From Roseomonas sp. (GTDB taxonomy: Bacteria; Pseudomonadota; Alphaproteobacteria; Acetobacterales; Acetobacteraceae): 34,719 bases of DNA. Both the position numbers and the translations under genes were made by a program. Positions within the stretch are counted from its first letter, which is position 1; the number at the start of each line of letters is the position of its first letter. This document shows, in pieces, positions 16,495-25,186 of this stretch. The DNA is taken from positions 1 through 34,719 of the forward strand of contig JADCES010000144.1 in NCBI GenBank assembly GCA_020250005.1. The letters are read 5' to 3'. The notes beneath the pieces are model-generated. The model saw nothing but the letters and a program-made list of their open reading frames with translations. It had not been told where the DNA came from and did not search any database.

Positions 16495-18444
16495 TCAGGG
16501 CAGCGCATCGAGCGGCACGGGATACATCGCCTCACCGGGATTGCGCCCGCCATCGAAGCTCACCCAAAGCGAAGGCTGGCGATTGAATTCCTCATAAAGG
16601 CGGAGCTTTGCTTCCAGCGCATTGACGATTTCGGTGCGCCGCCCGGCACCCATGCTGTTCCATTCTTCCTGCGTGAATTCCATGATCTGGCTTTGGTAGG
16701 GCAGGTCCTGCAGGAACTCGCCAAAGGCGCCGCCCAGGCGTTGGAATTCCGCCATGCGGCGTGGGTCGCGTGCGGTGGCGGCGGCGGCGGCGCGTACGCG
16801 CTCGAAGAATGTCTCGGGCGAAAGGCGCGCGGCCGCCTGAGCCTGGATGATGCTGCGCAGCGTATTCGCCAGATCAGAAAGCTGATTGCGCGTCAGCAGT
16901 ACACGCACATCCAAGGGCCGCCTTTCAGGGCGCGGATCAGCCGGGTTCAATTCCTGATCCAGCACGAAGCTCCGCACCACATCGGGCGCGGTCTGCTGCC
17001 TTTCGCGCCCCAGATAAGAAAGCCGCATAGCAGTGCCGACAATCTCCGCCTGTTCGGCGATGCGCCTGTCAGCTGCGCTTTGCGGCGCGCGGATACCGGC
17101 GATGGGTCGGCCGACGGCGGCGGCAACTTGCGCGAGCAGCGCATCGGTCAGCGCATCCACGGTCTGGCCGAATTGGTTCAGATTGCCTTCATTGATCGGG
17201 TAGTAGAGTTCCCCCGCGGCACCAAAGCGCGTGAGTTCACGGTATTGCCTCTCGGCGCGCGCATGATTGTTGCGCCCTTCCGGTGTTTTCAGATGGATGG
17301 CGTAGATCGCGACCTGCTTCGCTTCGGATTGCGCCAATTGGCGCATTTCTTCCGGGCCCATCTGGGTTTGTGCGCGCGGGTCCTTCGCATCCCGCGCGCC
17401 GGCATCCGTGATCAGAATAACGAAACGCCCGCCATATTCCTGCCAGGGCACCTCATCCAAAGCTAGCTTGATCCCAGCGAGTGAATCCTCATCAAAGCCT
17501 TCATTGCTCTCACGCGCTTCGGCGAGTTGCGAAAGGCGGGGCAAAATTGCATCCGAAGCCTCAGCCAAGTCGGGCAAGGACACCATGCGCGTCACATATT
17601 CAAGCCTGGGATTGCCACCCATATGGTCACGGAAGGCCACCATGCCGAAGCGGAAATTGTCACGCACTGCGGTATCGCGAATGCGATCTACCACGCGCTT
17701 CAAAGCTTCCCGCGTGCGGTCAATATAGGGCCCCATGCTGATGGTGGTATCCACCACAAAGACAACAGCGCCGCGATAATTGCGCAGCGCATCGGGGTCA
17801 GCGGGTGGCGGGGGCGCAGCCTGGGCAGGGGCGGAAATCACTTCCAGCAATCGCGCTTCCTGCGCTGCCTCATTTTCCACACGCTGTGCGGAGAGTATAG
17901 GTAGCAGGTAGAATTGCCTGGTGATGTCGATGAAGTTTTCGGGTTCCAGCGCAATCACCGGCCCTTCGGTATTCGCCCGCGCGGCTTCGCGCAACCGCGT
18001 AGCCTCTGCCGCGCCGCCGCGTGTATTCAACCAAAGCGCGCGGGGCGTTTCCGCATCACGGAAGAACATGGCGCGGTCGCGCCCGGCTGGGTTGTTGAAA
18101 GCCAGCACCATGGTCTGCTTCCAATCCATGGTACGTTCGGCACGGACCCAGCCCTGCGTGCGACCATCCTGTGCTGCGCCAATTTCAAGCCAGCCATCGG
18201 CGCCGCTGCCCTGGCGCGCATAGACATAGAAAACACCAAAACCCGGCGTTGGCTGGGAAGGCGCATTCGCATCTGGCCGTTCGGCGAGGCGCGCGCCCGG
18301 GCGCAGGATCACGCGTTGGAATAGCGTGGCGCGCCCTTCCATGAGCAGCGGCTGCCGCACCGGCTGTTGCGCGCTGATTTCCGCAACCGACACGGCGCAA
18401 AGAAACCCAAGCGCAAGAACCCAAAGCCCGCGACGCAACATCAT
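16495..18444 (-). CDS. Secreted von Willebrand factor A domain protein
   Basis: The product has 649 residues. The N-terminus is a signal peptide (about 1-25, ending EISAQ). Residues 30-105 look like an SH3-type domain (LRPGARLAERPD, then DGWLEIG, then GWVRAE). A von Willebrand A domain spans about 225-440. Its metal-site motif is DTTIS at 232-236, a D-x-T-x-S form of the usual D-x-S-x-S, followed by MVAFRDH and ILITDAGARD. Residues 440-649 are mostly helical, with no recognised domain. The ATG overlaps the upstream stop (two ATGs in tandem). The ATPase gene follows after 8 bp. VWA domains bind protein partners through Mg2+. Here it probably acts in the periplasm within the SrfB/SrfC cluster. 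Confidence 0.85.
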   Translation of the reverse strand: MMLRRGLWVLALGFLCAVSVAEISAQQPVRQPLLMEGRATLFQRVILRPGARLAERPDANAPSQPTPGFGVFYVYARQGSGADGWLEIGAAQDGRTQGWVRAERTMDWKQTMVLAFNNPAGRDRAMFFRDAETPRALWLNTRGGAAEATRLREAARANTEGPVIALEPENFIDITRQFYLLPILSAQRVENEAAQEARLLEVISAPAQAAPPPPADPDALRNYRGAVVFVVDTTISMGPYIDRTREALKRVVDRIRDTAVRDNFRFGMVAFRDHMGGNPRLEYVTRMVSLPDLAEASDAILPRLSQLAEARESNEGFDEDSLAGIKLALDEVPWQEYGGRFVILITDAGARDAKDPRAQTQMGPEEMRQLAQSEAKQVAIYAIHLKTPEGRNNHARAERQYRELTRFGAAGELYYPINEGNLNQFGQTVDALTDALLAQVAAAVGRPIAGIRAPQSAADRRIAEQAEIVGTAMRLSYLGRERQQTAPDVVRSFVLDQELNPADPRPERRPLDVRVLLTRNQLSDLANTLRSIIQAQAAARLSPETFFERVRAAAAATARDPRRMAEFQRLGGAFGEFLQDLPYQSQIMEFTQEEWNSMGAGRRTEIVNALEAKLRLYEEFNRQPSLWVSFDGGRNPGEAMYPVPLDALP

Positions 18445-19454
18445 GGCCAGAATTCCCTCAGCGCAGTTTCCGCCGTGCCATTACCAGCGCGCGCCTGCTC
18501 CTCAAGCCAATTCCTGAGCGCAGCACGCGGGGCTTGCGCAGCCGCATCACCCCTCTGCACCGCATCGCGGTAATAGCGCGCCGCCGCACGCGGATCTGGC
18601 GCGCGGAAGGGACGACCGGCAACAAAACCAATCGGGTCATAAAGCCGCGCGACAGCGGTCAGCGCCGGCGCATGGCCGCGTTCGCCAGCTTCTTCGAACA
18701 AGACCAGCGCATCATCATGCCGACCGGCGGCCTGACGCCTGAGCGCCGCCGCGTGGATGGCGGCAGCGTCGGCTGCGGATTGCACCAGATCGCGCAGGTT
18801 CATGCCATCGCTGCGTTCCAGCCAGGGGCGTTCCGCCGTGACTGGCGCGGGTGGCGGTGCCGGTGTTGCGACGGGCGCCGGTGCCGGTGATGGCGCGGGG
18901 GAGGAACCGGTGAACCACCAGACAGCGCCACCAACCGCCACCAGCAACAGCAAGCCGATACCGGCAAACAAGGGCGCGCGCGAGGCACCTTCGTGCTTTG
19001 CGGGTGGCGCAACATCTTCGCGCGGCGGCGGTGCGGGCGCAGGCGCTGGTGCGGGCGGTGCGGCAGCAACCGGAGGAGGCTTCGGCGCCATTTCCGGATC
19101 TCGTGGTAGCACCGTTTCTGGCGGCAAGTCGCCATCGAAAACATCAATATCGTCGGGCCAAAACAGACTTGCTTCCAAAGCCGCTGCCGGTAGCAGAAAC
19201 ACCAAGGGGCCCGGTTCCAGATGCCGCGTCAGCCTTGGGCCGATCACTAGAACGGTGTCAGCCCCTTCCTGACGGACTTCGACCGGGGTCAGTTTTTCTT
19301 CCTGTACCTGCCAACCACGCCGGCCAAGATTGGCCGCGGCATAACCTTCCCTCACAATACGAAAGCCGCCATCGCTCGGCGCCTGCACACCCTCAAGCGT
19401 GATGCGCGCATGGCCTAATGAAAAGCGCCGATCATTTTCAACGCGCGGCATCAT
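18441..19454 (-). CDS. Single-pass membrane protein with Pro-rich linker and Sel1/TPR-like tail
   Basis: The product has 337 residues. No family is recognised with certainty. Residues 1-115 are a soluble domain with beta character (RFSLGHARITLEG, VLVIGPRLTRHLEPGPLVFLL). Residues about 120-160 are a Pro/Ala-rich linker, and residues 161-182 form one membrane helix. A second Pro/Ala linker is followed, from about 215, by helical repeats of Sel1 style (ALVLFEEAGERGHAPALTAVARLYD, then ARYYRDAVQRGDAAAQ). With an N-in orientation the tail would be periplasmic. By position it could be the local counterpart of SrfA, since it sits beside SrfC and SrfB, but I cannot confirm homology. It begins 26 bp after SrfC and overlaps the VWA gene by 4 bp. 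Confidence 0.72.
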   Translation of the reverse strand: MMPRVENDRRFSLGHARITLEGVQAPSDGGFRIVREGYAAANLGRRGWQVQEEKLTPVEVRQEGADTVLVIGPRLTRHLEPGPLVFLLPAAALEASLFWPDDIDVFDGDLPPETVLPRDPEMAPKPPPVAAAPPAPAPAPAPPPREDVAPPAKHEGASRAPLFAGIGLLLLVAVGGAVWWFTGSSPAPSPAPAPVATPAPPPAPVTAERPWLERSDGMNLRDLVQSAADAAAIHAAALRRQAAGRHDDALVLFEEAGERGHAPALTAVARLYDPIGFVAGRPFRAPDPRAAARYYRDAVQRGDAAAQAPRAALRNWLEEQARAGNGTAETALREFWP

Positions 19455-19480
19455 GCGGTGGGGCCTTTTTGCTTCATGTC

Positions 19481-22111
19481 TCAGGCGGCCACCTTGCGCA
19501 GGCCACTCAGCAGGCTGCCAAGCCGGGCATTGGATTTTTCATCAACCATGGCGCCGCCCGCGCCGCGCACATTATCTTCCACCAGGCGCACAAAAGCGAC
19601 AGCCCAATCAACGTAGAACGCCGCATCATAGGCGATGGGTGTTTCGGAAAGGCGTGGCATGTCATCGGCGGGCGCTGGCGGGCGAATGAAAATGCTGCGC
19701 CCTTCGCGCCCGGCCTTGGGGCGGGCTTCGACGGGCATTTTGTCAAAGCCCATCCATGTCACGAAATCATTGATCGCGCGTTCGGCAATCATCACCGGCT
19801 TCAGCAGCCGATTGGCCATGGATTCATTATAGGCAGCCTCGGTCCGCATTCGCGCGGCGATGTTTTCGCGCAGCTTCAGGCGCCGCGCCCCGGCTGCGAG
19901 TTGCGCAACAAGTGTGGCGATGGCCTCGCGATCCATGCGGAACAATTCGGGGCTGTCATTGCGCGCGGCGAAGCGGTGCATATTCTGCAACCATTCTGCC
20001 ACCGCGGCTTCGGCGAAAAGATCGGCCTGATCGCGCGGGCCTTCTTCCGCTTCGTCAACCGGGGCGGCAGGCGGTGGATCATCCTCAAACAGCGCTTCGA
20101 ATTCGCTCCGCAATTCGCGCGCCGTGGTCTTGCGCCCGACAGGTGCGGTCACGGCCGAAGGCGTCTCAGCCGCAGCCAATTGCTGGCGGCGGAACAGTTC
20201 GGCCAGGGTTTCGCCCTGCACCTGCAACTCGCGCAGCAGCAAGCCGAAAGCCTGGGCTTCCGCGCAAGCGAGTAATTGCCGCCCGACCAGTCGCGCCTCT
20301 GCCCGCCGCTTGGCCAATTCCGCATCCAGATCGCCGGAAACATGATAGCCTTCCAGCCTTCCCGCCATGCGCTTGGCAAGATCACCAAGCTGGCCTTCCA
20401 CCTGCCGGCGCTTGAGCGCGGGGTTGCAGACGGGGCGGAGCTTTTCGGAAAGATAGCCAATGCCACCATCATTCAAGGCCATGCCCGCTTCCCAGGCGCG
20501 TTCAGGATGGGCGAAGTGCTTTTGCACATCCGGGTTGGCGAGGAAATTCGCCTTCAGTCGCGCTACACGTTCCGGATCGCGGAAGCTGATTTCACGACCA
20601 TTCGCGTCATAATCCAAAAGCCCCTTGTTCAGCACTTCAGGGTTGCGCAGCCAAAACGTATTATTGAAGGGCTGGCCCGACACCCATTCCGATGGCCAAT
20701 CATGGCCAAGGCCCAGGAACTCGAAAATCGTTGTCTTCACCCGTGTGGACCAGCGTTCCACATTGTCTTCAGCGCCGCCTTTGATCTCAAATTCCATGTC
20801 GAACATAGTCAGCACCAGGAACAAGGCGACATCCTGGCCCTTTCGCGCCTCTGGCGTGGCGCCATGCGTGCCATCAATCCAGTTTCGCACCATGGCGGGC
20901 ACGGTGCGCACTTCCTGGTTGCTGTGCTTCAGGCAGAGCAACATGGAAGTCAGTTCCTGTTCCGCCAGATAGCGCTGATAGAGATAGGCAACTTTGCCGC
21001 GCCTGAGCAGCATGAAAAGATCGCTCTGCGCCACTTCCTCGGCCTTGGCGGCGTTGTATTTTTCGCGCCCGCGCGCGCCGGGGAAATCCAGCAGATCGGT
21101 ATAGTCAAAGAAATCGAAGGGCTTGTCTTCAAGCTGCAACTGCAATTCGGCCACAACCGCCGTCAGCACCGCGCGCGGCAATTCTGCGCGGCGCCCGGCG
21201 CGGGTCGCCACCGGCACGGGATCACCATCACCCTTGCCGAGATACGACATCGTCTCGACATCAATGATGCTCTGCGCCTTGGGCGCCACTGCCAGCATCG
21301 GGCAGCAGGCTTCTTCCGGAAAATCGAGCTGCGCCAGGGCCTGAACTAATTTCAGCGCAGTCGCTGTCATGGTTGGCGTATTGTTCCAAAGCAGCCCGTA
21401 AAGCTCTACCCGATCGGCAATGGCAAGCCGCGGCGCCAGGCTTTCAATCTCCCGCCAAGCACCGGGCTTCAGCGCCAGATGGGTCGGGTGGTTCAGGAAA
21501 TAGCGTTCGAAATACTCGAATAGATCATAGATATCATCTTCATTCAGCCGCCCCACTGCCGCCGGCGCGGCCTTCGCGCGGGCTTTTGCCAGGCTTGCTT
21601 CGATCATACTGCTGTCAAGCGGGATCACCGTGTCACGGTCAAAATCCTCCATGAAGGCATTCGCCATGATTTTCACGATGTCGGTTTCAGACAGCATGCG
21701 GCAGACCACGGGCATGCCAGGCAGGCCGGTCACTGGGCGCGTCGTGAAGCGCGTCACCAGACCGGTTGATTCCTTGCCACCATCGGGATTGATGTCGCGG
21801 TTGAAGCCGCGCAGCTCCTCCCCGAAGCGGATCGTAGTGGGCTTGCCTTCCTTCCGCGCTAAGGAGGCGATCAGATAGCTTTTCCCCTGTTGGCTTGGGC
21901 CAAAGACGGAAACGCACATGGGCCGGCGCGCAGCATTGGCAAGCTTGCGCGCGCGCAAGCCTTCACGGCGAAAATCGCGCGCCAAGGCAGGGCCTTCTTC
22001 GCGCACCACATCGCCCGCGCCAGCAATCCATTCAATCGCGCCTTGCGCGGCAGCCGCCACCGTATCGCAGCGATGCGCCAGGGCTTCGTTTTCGGCATTC
22101 GGTGTTGTCAT
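19481..22111 (-). CDS. srfC: SrfC-family large P-loop GTPase-like protein
   Basis: The product has 876 residues from the ATG at 22111, with GAGGA 8 bp upstream. A longer frame would overlap SrfB. The N-terminal half is a GTPase-type domain: Walker A GPSQQGKS (71-78), a possible switch threonine in ESTGLVTRFT (114-123), the G3 motif DFPG (342-345) in DLLDFPGARGRE, and a TMFD (435-438) at the G4 position instead of NKxD. This layout resembles dynamin-like GTPases. The C-terminal half is helical with charged segments. The family is named after Salmonella SrfC, where its biochemical activity is not established as far as I know. It is cytoplasmic, 10 bp downstream of srfB, and probably works with it. 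Confidence 0.85.
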   Translation of the reverse strand: MTTPNAENEALAHRCDTVAAAAQGAIEWIAGAGDVVREEGPALARDFRREGLRARKLANAARRPMCVSVFGPSQQGKSYLIASLARKEGKPTTIRFGEELRGFNRDINPDGGKESTGLVTRFTTRPVTGLPGMPVVCRMLSETDIVKIMANAFMEDFDRDTVIPLDSSMIEASLAKARAKAAPAAVGRLNEDDIYDLFEYFERYFLNHPTHLALKPGAWREIESLAPRLAIADRVELYGLLWNNTPTMTATALKLVQALAQLDFPEEACCPMLAVAPKAQSIIDVETMSYLGKGDGDPVPVATRAGRRAELPRAVLTAVVAELQLQLEDKPFDFFDYTDLLDFPGARGREKYNAAKAEEVAQSDLFMLLRRGKVAYLYQRYLAEQELTSMLLCLKHSNQEVRTVPAMVRNWIDGTHGATPEARKGQDVALFLVLTMFDMEFEIKGGAEDNVERWSTRVKTTIFEFLGLGHDWPSEWVSGQPFNNTFWLRNPEVLNKGLLDYDANGREISFRDPERVARLKANFLANPDVQKHFAHPERAWEAGMALNDGGIGYLSEKLRPVCNPALKRRQVEGQLGDLAKRMAGRLEGYHVSGDLDAELAKRRAEARLVGRQLLACAEAQAFGLLLRELQVQGETLAELFRRQQLAAAETPSAVTAPVGRKTTARELRSEFEALFEDDPPPAAPVDEAEEGPRDQADLFAEAAVAEWLQNMHRFAARNDSPELFRMDREAIATLVAQLAAGARRLKLRENIAARMRTEAAYNESMANRLLKPVMIAERAINDFVTWMGFDKMPVEARPKAGREGRSIFIRPPAPADDMPRLSETPIAYDAAFYVDWAVAFVRLVEDNVRGAGGAMVDEKSNARLGSLLSGLRKVAA

Positions 22112-22121
22112 GGCCTGATCC

Positions 22122-25097
22122 TCACGGCACCGAAAGCGCGCCGGTGTCGCGCCAATAACCCGCCTCACTGCGTTCGGTTTGCAGGCGCAGGCGCACGATG
22201 CCACGGTGCTGCGGGTCGCCCTCGGCATCCAGGATTTCGTCTATGGTAAAATCCTCCCGTAATTCTTCTGCATCCGCGCTTTCGGGGTCTATTTCCGCGC
22301 GCTGGATGGAAAGCTTCAAGGGCAGCTTCAGCCGCGGCACGTTATCCGGATTTGCATATTCCAGAATGTAAAGCCGGCTCGCGGTCCAGCGTTCCAGATC
22401 CAATTGGCGGAAGCCAAGAAAAACCGGCGCGCGGAATTCCATGGTGAATTTCACATCCTGCGATGCGCCCGGCGCTTTTGATAGCGCCGCATCCGGGTCC
22501 TGCAGCAACACATTCTGCCGAAGGATCTGCCCCGAAATCTCCATCCGGCCGAGGTATTTGGCGGTAGAGCGCATGGCAAGCCGGCTGGTACGCATCAGGA
22601 AGTTTTCCAAACGCCCCTCAGCCACGGCGCAAAGCATGGCACCCACAGCCGCCGTAGTTTTCGGATCATCCACGCGTCCGGCAGAATCGCGGAAAGGATA
22701 CCAGCTTCCGGCGCGGTAGCGATGCATGCCGACAATGCGATGCGGCGGCACGGGCATCTTGGCCAGCACCATGTCAAATATCGCGCGCAGCCTGGATGGC
22801 CTGCCGGACAGCAGCAACCAATCGCAATCAAAGGCATAGACCACTTCGCAAAGATCAGCGATCACCTGGCCAAGCGCTGCCTGTACAATCGCATCCACAC
22901 TGCCCGCCGCCGCTGCCATTTCCACTTCAAGCAATTGGAATCCGGTAGCCCCGGCACGCGCCGCCTGTTGTTCGAAATAGCGCAAGGGTGCGGCCACATC
23001 GCGGCCATGCAGAATGGTGGCGAGCTTTTCGCGCAGGAATTCGCCGGAAGCGCGTTCATCTATCTTTTCGTAGCCATGCAATATCGCAAGCCCGATCGGT
23101 TCCAGCACTTGCGCCACGAATTGCCGGCGCAAATGCCGTTCCAATTCGCTTTGCGCCCCGCGATCCCCGCCCAGCACTTCACGGAGCAGCGCCTTCGGGT
23201 CACGCGCCCCGGCTGCACGCAGGCTTTCTTCAAGCTGCGGCAGGACGATGCTTTGAATGACTTCCTGCAACACCTCATCGCCCGCGATGCGGAAGCCTTC
23301 GCGGAAATTCTGATGCGGTTCAATTTCCTGCCCGGCTTCGGCGGAATAGGTGCAGATCATCAAATCCGTGGTGCCGCCACCAATATCAATGCTCGCCACG
23401 CGCAGCGATGGTGCCTTGCCATAGCCCTCGCGCGCACGCCCCGTCAGCGCAAAGAAGCTCGCCGGATCGCCACGCAAGCGCTGACTTGCCTCGGTATACA
23501 GGAATACCAACTGCGTTGCCGTCGCTTCATCCAAATTGGCGATGATGCGCGGTTCCGGCGGCGGTGCTGCGGCGCCAGGCGCGGCATTGCCCCAGCCCAT
23601 CATATCCCAGGCAAGGCGCACTGCCGCTTCAGCGCGATGGCGGAAAATGCGCTGTTCCGCGAGCGCCATGGCCGGCGGCATGGTCAGCAAAATACGCCGC
23701 AACCGGCGCGGCACATCGGGGAAGCTCCGCGCATAGCGGGTTTCGACCGAATTGATTTGCGATAGCGCCTGCAACAGGATTTCCGCGAGCAGGAAGCTCA
23801 TCAGCGATGATCGGCTGAAGCGCGCGCGCACGGCGGGTTGCCGCGGCGCGCCACCTCGGCCGCGCGGCTTGGCACGCAGGACTTCGCCTTCTTCCGTCAC
23901 CCAGGCCATGAAGCTGCCACTGACCGGCGGTTCAGTGGTCACGCCATCCGCAGCCATGCCATTGAAGCGCCAAACCTGAGTCGTCGCTCTTTCATCCCAA
24001 AGATAGCGCTTGGGTGAAGATAGGCCCGTTGCCCCTTCATTGCCGCGCGCGGCAGCAGAAAGCCGCACCGCTTCCGGGCCGACGCGGACTGGGCTCAGCC
24101 ATTGAAAGGCATTGCCGCGCCCGGAACGGCGGCTGAGCGCATCCTTGCCGAAACTCGCGCGTGCGAATTCCACACGGCTTTCGAAGGGAAAAGCATAACC
24201 CAATTCCGGCGCACTCAAATCGCGTAGCTTCAGGGGATAGCTGTTGTTCAGATTAAGCCGGCTGTCGCGTTCATCTTCCACCAGAATGCCGCAGGTGCGC
24301 GCATTGCCGATATCCAGCACCAGATCAACATTGATCGGTTCATAGGAACGGCTTGTGGAAACCACGTCCACCAACTTCACGCGCGGCAGGATGCGCGCTT
24401 CGCTCAGCAATTCCAGCAGCGTGATATAGCGCGCCCAATGTTCGCAGGCGCGCTGCTCATCCTCAGGCCGCGGGCGCCGGCCACTGGCCAGGCGCATTTC
24501 CTGCAAGACTTCTTCAAGCCACTGGATCAGCCAGGGTTCATTCATGAACCAGCTTGTCTGTTCCCGGTCTGACACAAAGGTGAATTCGCCGGCGCGTTCG
24601 CTATCGGCGGGCGAAATCGCGGTATAGGGGCGGCCTTCTTCACGCGCGCGCAAAGCCGTATCGAAGGCCAGCACGGCATGATGCGTATGGCCTTCCTCAT
24701 CCGGGGCGGAAAGTGCGGTGATGCGCAGCCGCGCCCAATTGGTCGGCCCCTTGTCATAGACTTCCTGGCCAGAGGCACCCACAGCCGCCACACGGAAATA
24801 GGGCAGCGGCAACCAACGCCCCAGGATGAATTCCAAAGCCTGGCCGCGGCCGATCTGATAGATTTCCTCATCCGGCGGGCTGCGCCCACTGATCGGGTCC
24901 AACAGTGCGCCTTCGCCGCTTTCTGTCAGGCGCCGCAGATTTACGAGGCCAACGCTCGCCGGATCAGCGCCGGGCGGCAGCGGCTGTTCCCAGAAGGAAC
25001 GCGGCGCGCGCGGCAGGCGGTCCAGGTTGAACCGGATGTCAATGAATTGCAGACCGGTCTGCGGCACCAGGCTGATGATTTGCGGCAGGCCCTGCAT
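22122..25097 (-). CDS. srfB: SrfB-family actin/Hsp70-fold ATPase-like protein
   Basis: The product has 991 residues, about the length of Salmonella SrfB. Three motifs of the actin/Hsp70/sugar-kinase fold are readable: phosphate-1 LDIGNARTCG (261-270), phosphate-2 SIDIGGGTTDLM (569-580), and adenosine LLLSGRPSRL (761-770). The first 255 residues are an added N-terminal region. The last 140 residues are beta-rich and end in an acidic stretch. It should bind ATP in the cytoplasm. It is the first gene of a seven-gene minus-strand cluster, with srfC 10 bp downstream. The ATG at 25097 lies right after TTTTGAAGA, which gives only a weak ribosome site. The Srf name rests on family recall and the SrfB-SrfC pairing. 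Confidence 0.87.
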   Translation of the reverse strand: MQGLPQIISLVPQTGLQFIDIRFNLDRLPRAPRSFWEQPLPPGADPASVGLVNLRRLTESGEGALLDPISGRSPPDEEIYQIGRGQALEFILGRWLPLPYFRVAAVGASGQEVYDKGPTNWARLRITALSAPDEEGHTHHAVLAFDTALRAREEGRPYTAISPADSERAGEFTFVSDREQTSWFMNEPWLIQWLEEVLQEMRLASGRRPRPEDEQRACEHWARYITLLELLSEARILPRVKLVDVVSTSRSYEPINVDLVLDIGNARTCGILVEDERDSRLNLNNSYPLKLRDLSAPELGYAFPFESRVEFARASFGKDALSRRSGRGNAFQWLSPVRVGPEAVRLSAAARGNEGATGLSSPKRYLWDERATTQVWRFNGMAADGVTTEPPVSGSFMAWVTEEGEVLRAKPRGRGGAPRQPAVRARFSRSSLMSFLLAEILLQALSQINSVETRYARSFPDVPRRLRRILLTMPPAMALAEQRIFRHRAEAAVRLAWDMMGWGNAAPGAAAPPPEPRIIANLDEATATQLVFLYTEASQRLRGDPASFFALTGRAREGYGKAPSLRVASIDIGGGTTDLMICTYSAEAGQEIEPHQNFREGFRIAGDEVLQEVIQSIVLPQLEESLRAAGARDPKALLREVLGGDRGAQSELERHLRRQFVAQVLEPIGLAILHGYEKIDERASGEFLREKLATILHGRDVAAPLRYFEQQAARAGATGFQLLEVEMAAAAGSVDAIVQAALGQVIADLCEVVYAFDCDWLLLSGRPSRLRAIFDMVLAKMPVPPHRIVGMHRYRAGSWYPFRDSAGRVDDPKTTAAVGAMLCAVAEGRLENFLMRTSRLAMRSTAKYLGRMEISGQILRQNVLLQDPDAALSKAPGASQDVKFTMEFRAPVFLGFRQLDLERWTASRLYILEYANPDNVPRLKLPLKLSIQRAEIDPESADAEELREDFTIDEILDAEGDPQHRGIVRLRLQTERSEAGYWRDTGALSVP

Positions 25098-25133
25098 TCT
25101 TCAAAACCTTGAGGCTAAAAACAGATACTTCCC

Positions 25134-25162
25134 AATATGCCGTTCAGCCCCGCCCGGCGCAA
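25134..25162 (-). promoter_or_regulatory. Possible promoter of the srfB cluster
   Basis: On the minus strand TTGCGC (25157-25162) and CATATT (25134-25139) are spaced by 17 bp inside the 89-bp gap between the M23 peptidase gene and srfB. Both boxes match the consensus only loosely. It is the best candidate in the gap. Read-through from xseA and the peptidase gene is equally possible. Confidence 0.28.
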
Positions 25163-25186
25163 CCAAAGCCTTGCTTTTGTTGGGGG

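Noticed and set aside
19418-21349. Long plus-strand open frames of 285 and 357 codons
   Set aside because: Both are antisense to srfC. No start signals or recognisable motifs are present, while the minus frame has a complete P-loop and G3 motif.
22722-23765. A 347-codon plus-strand open frame
   Set aside because: It is antisense to the core of SrfB, and its translation shows no family pattern.
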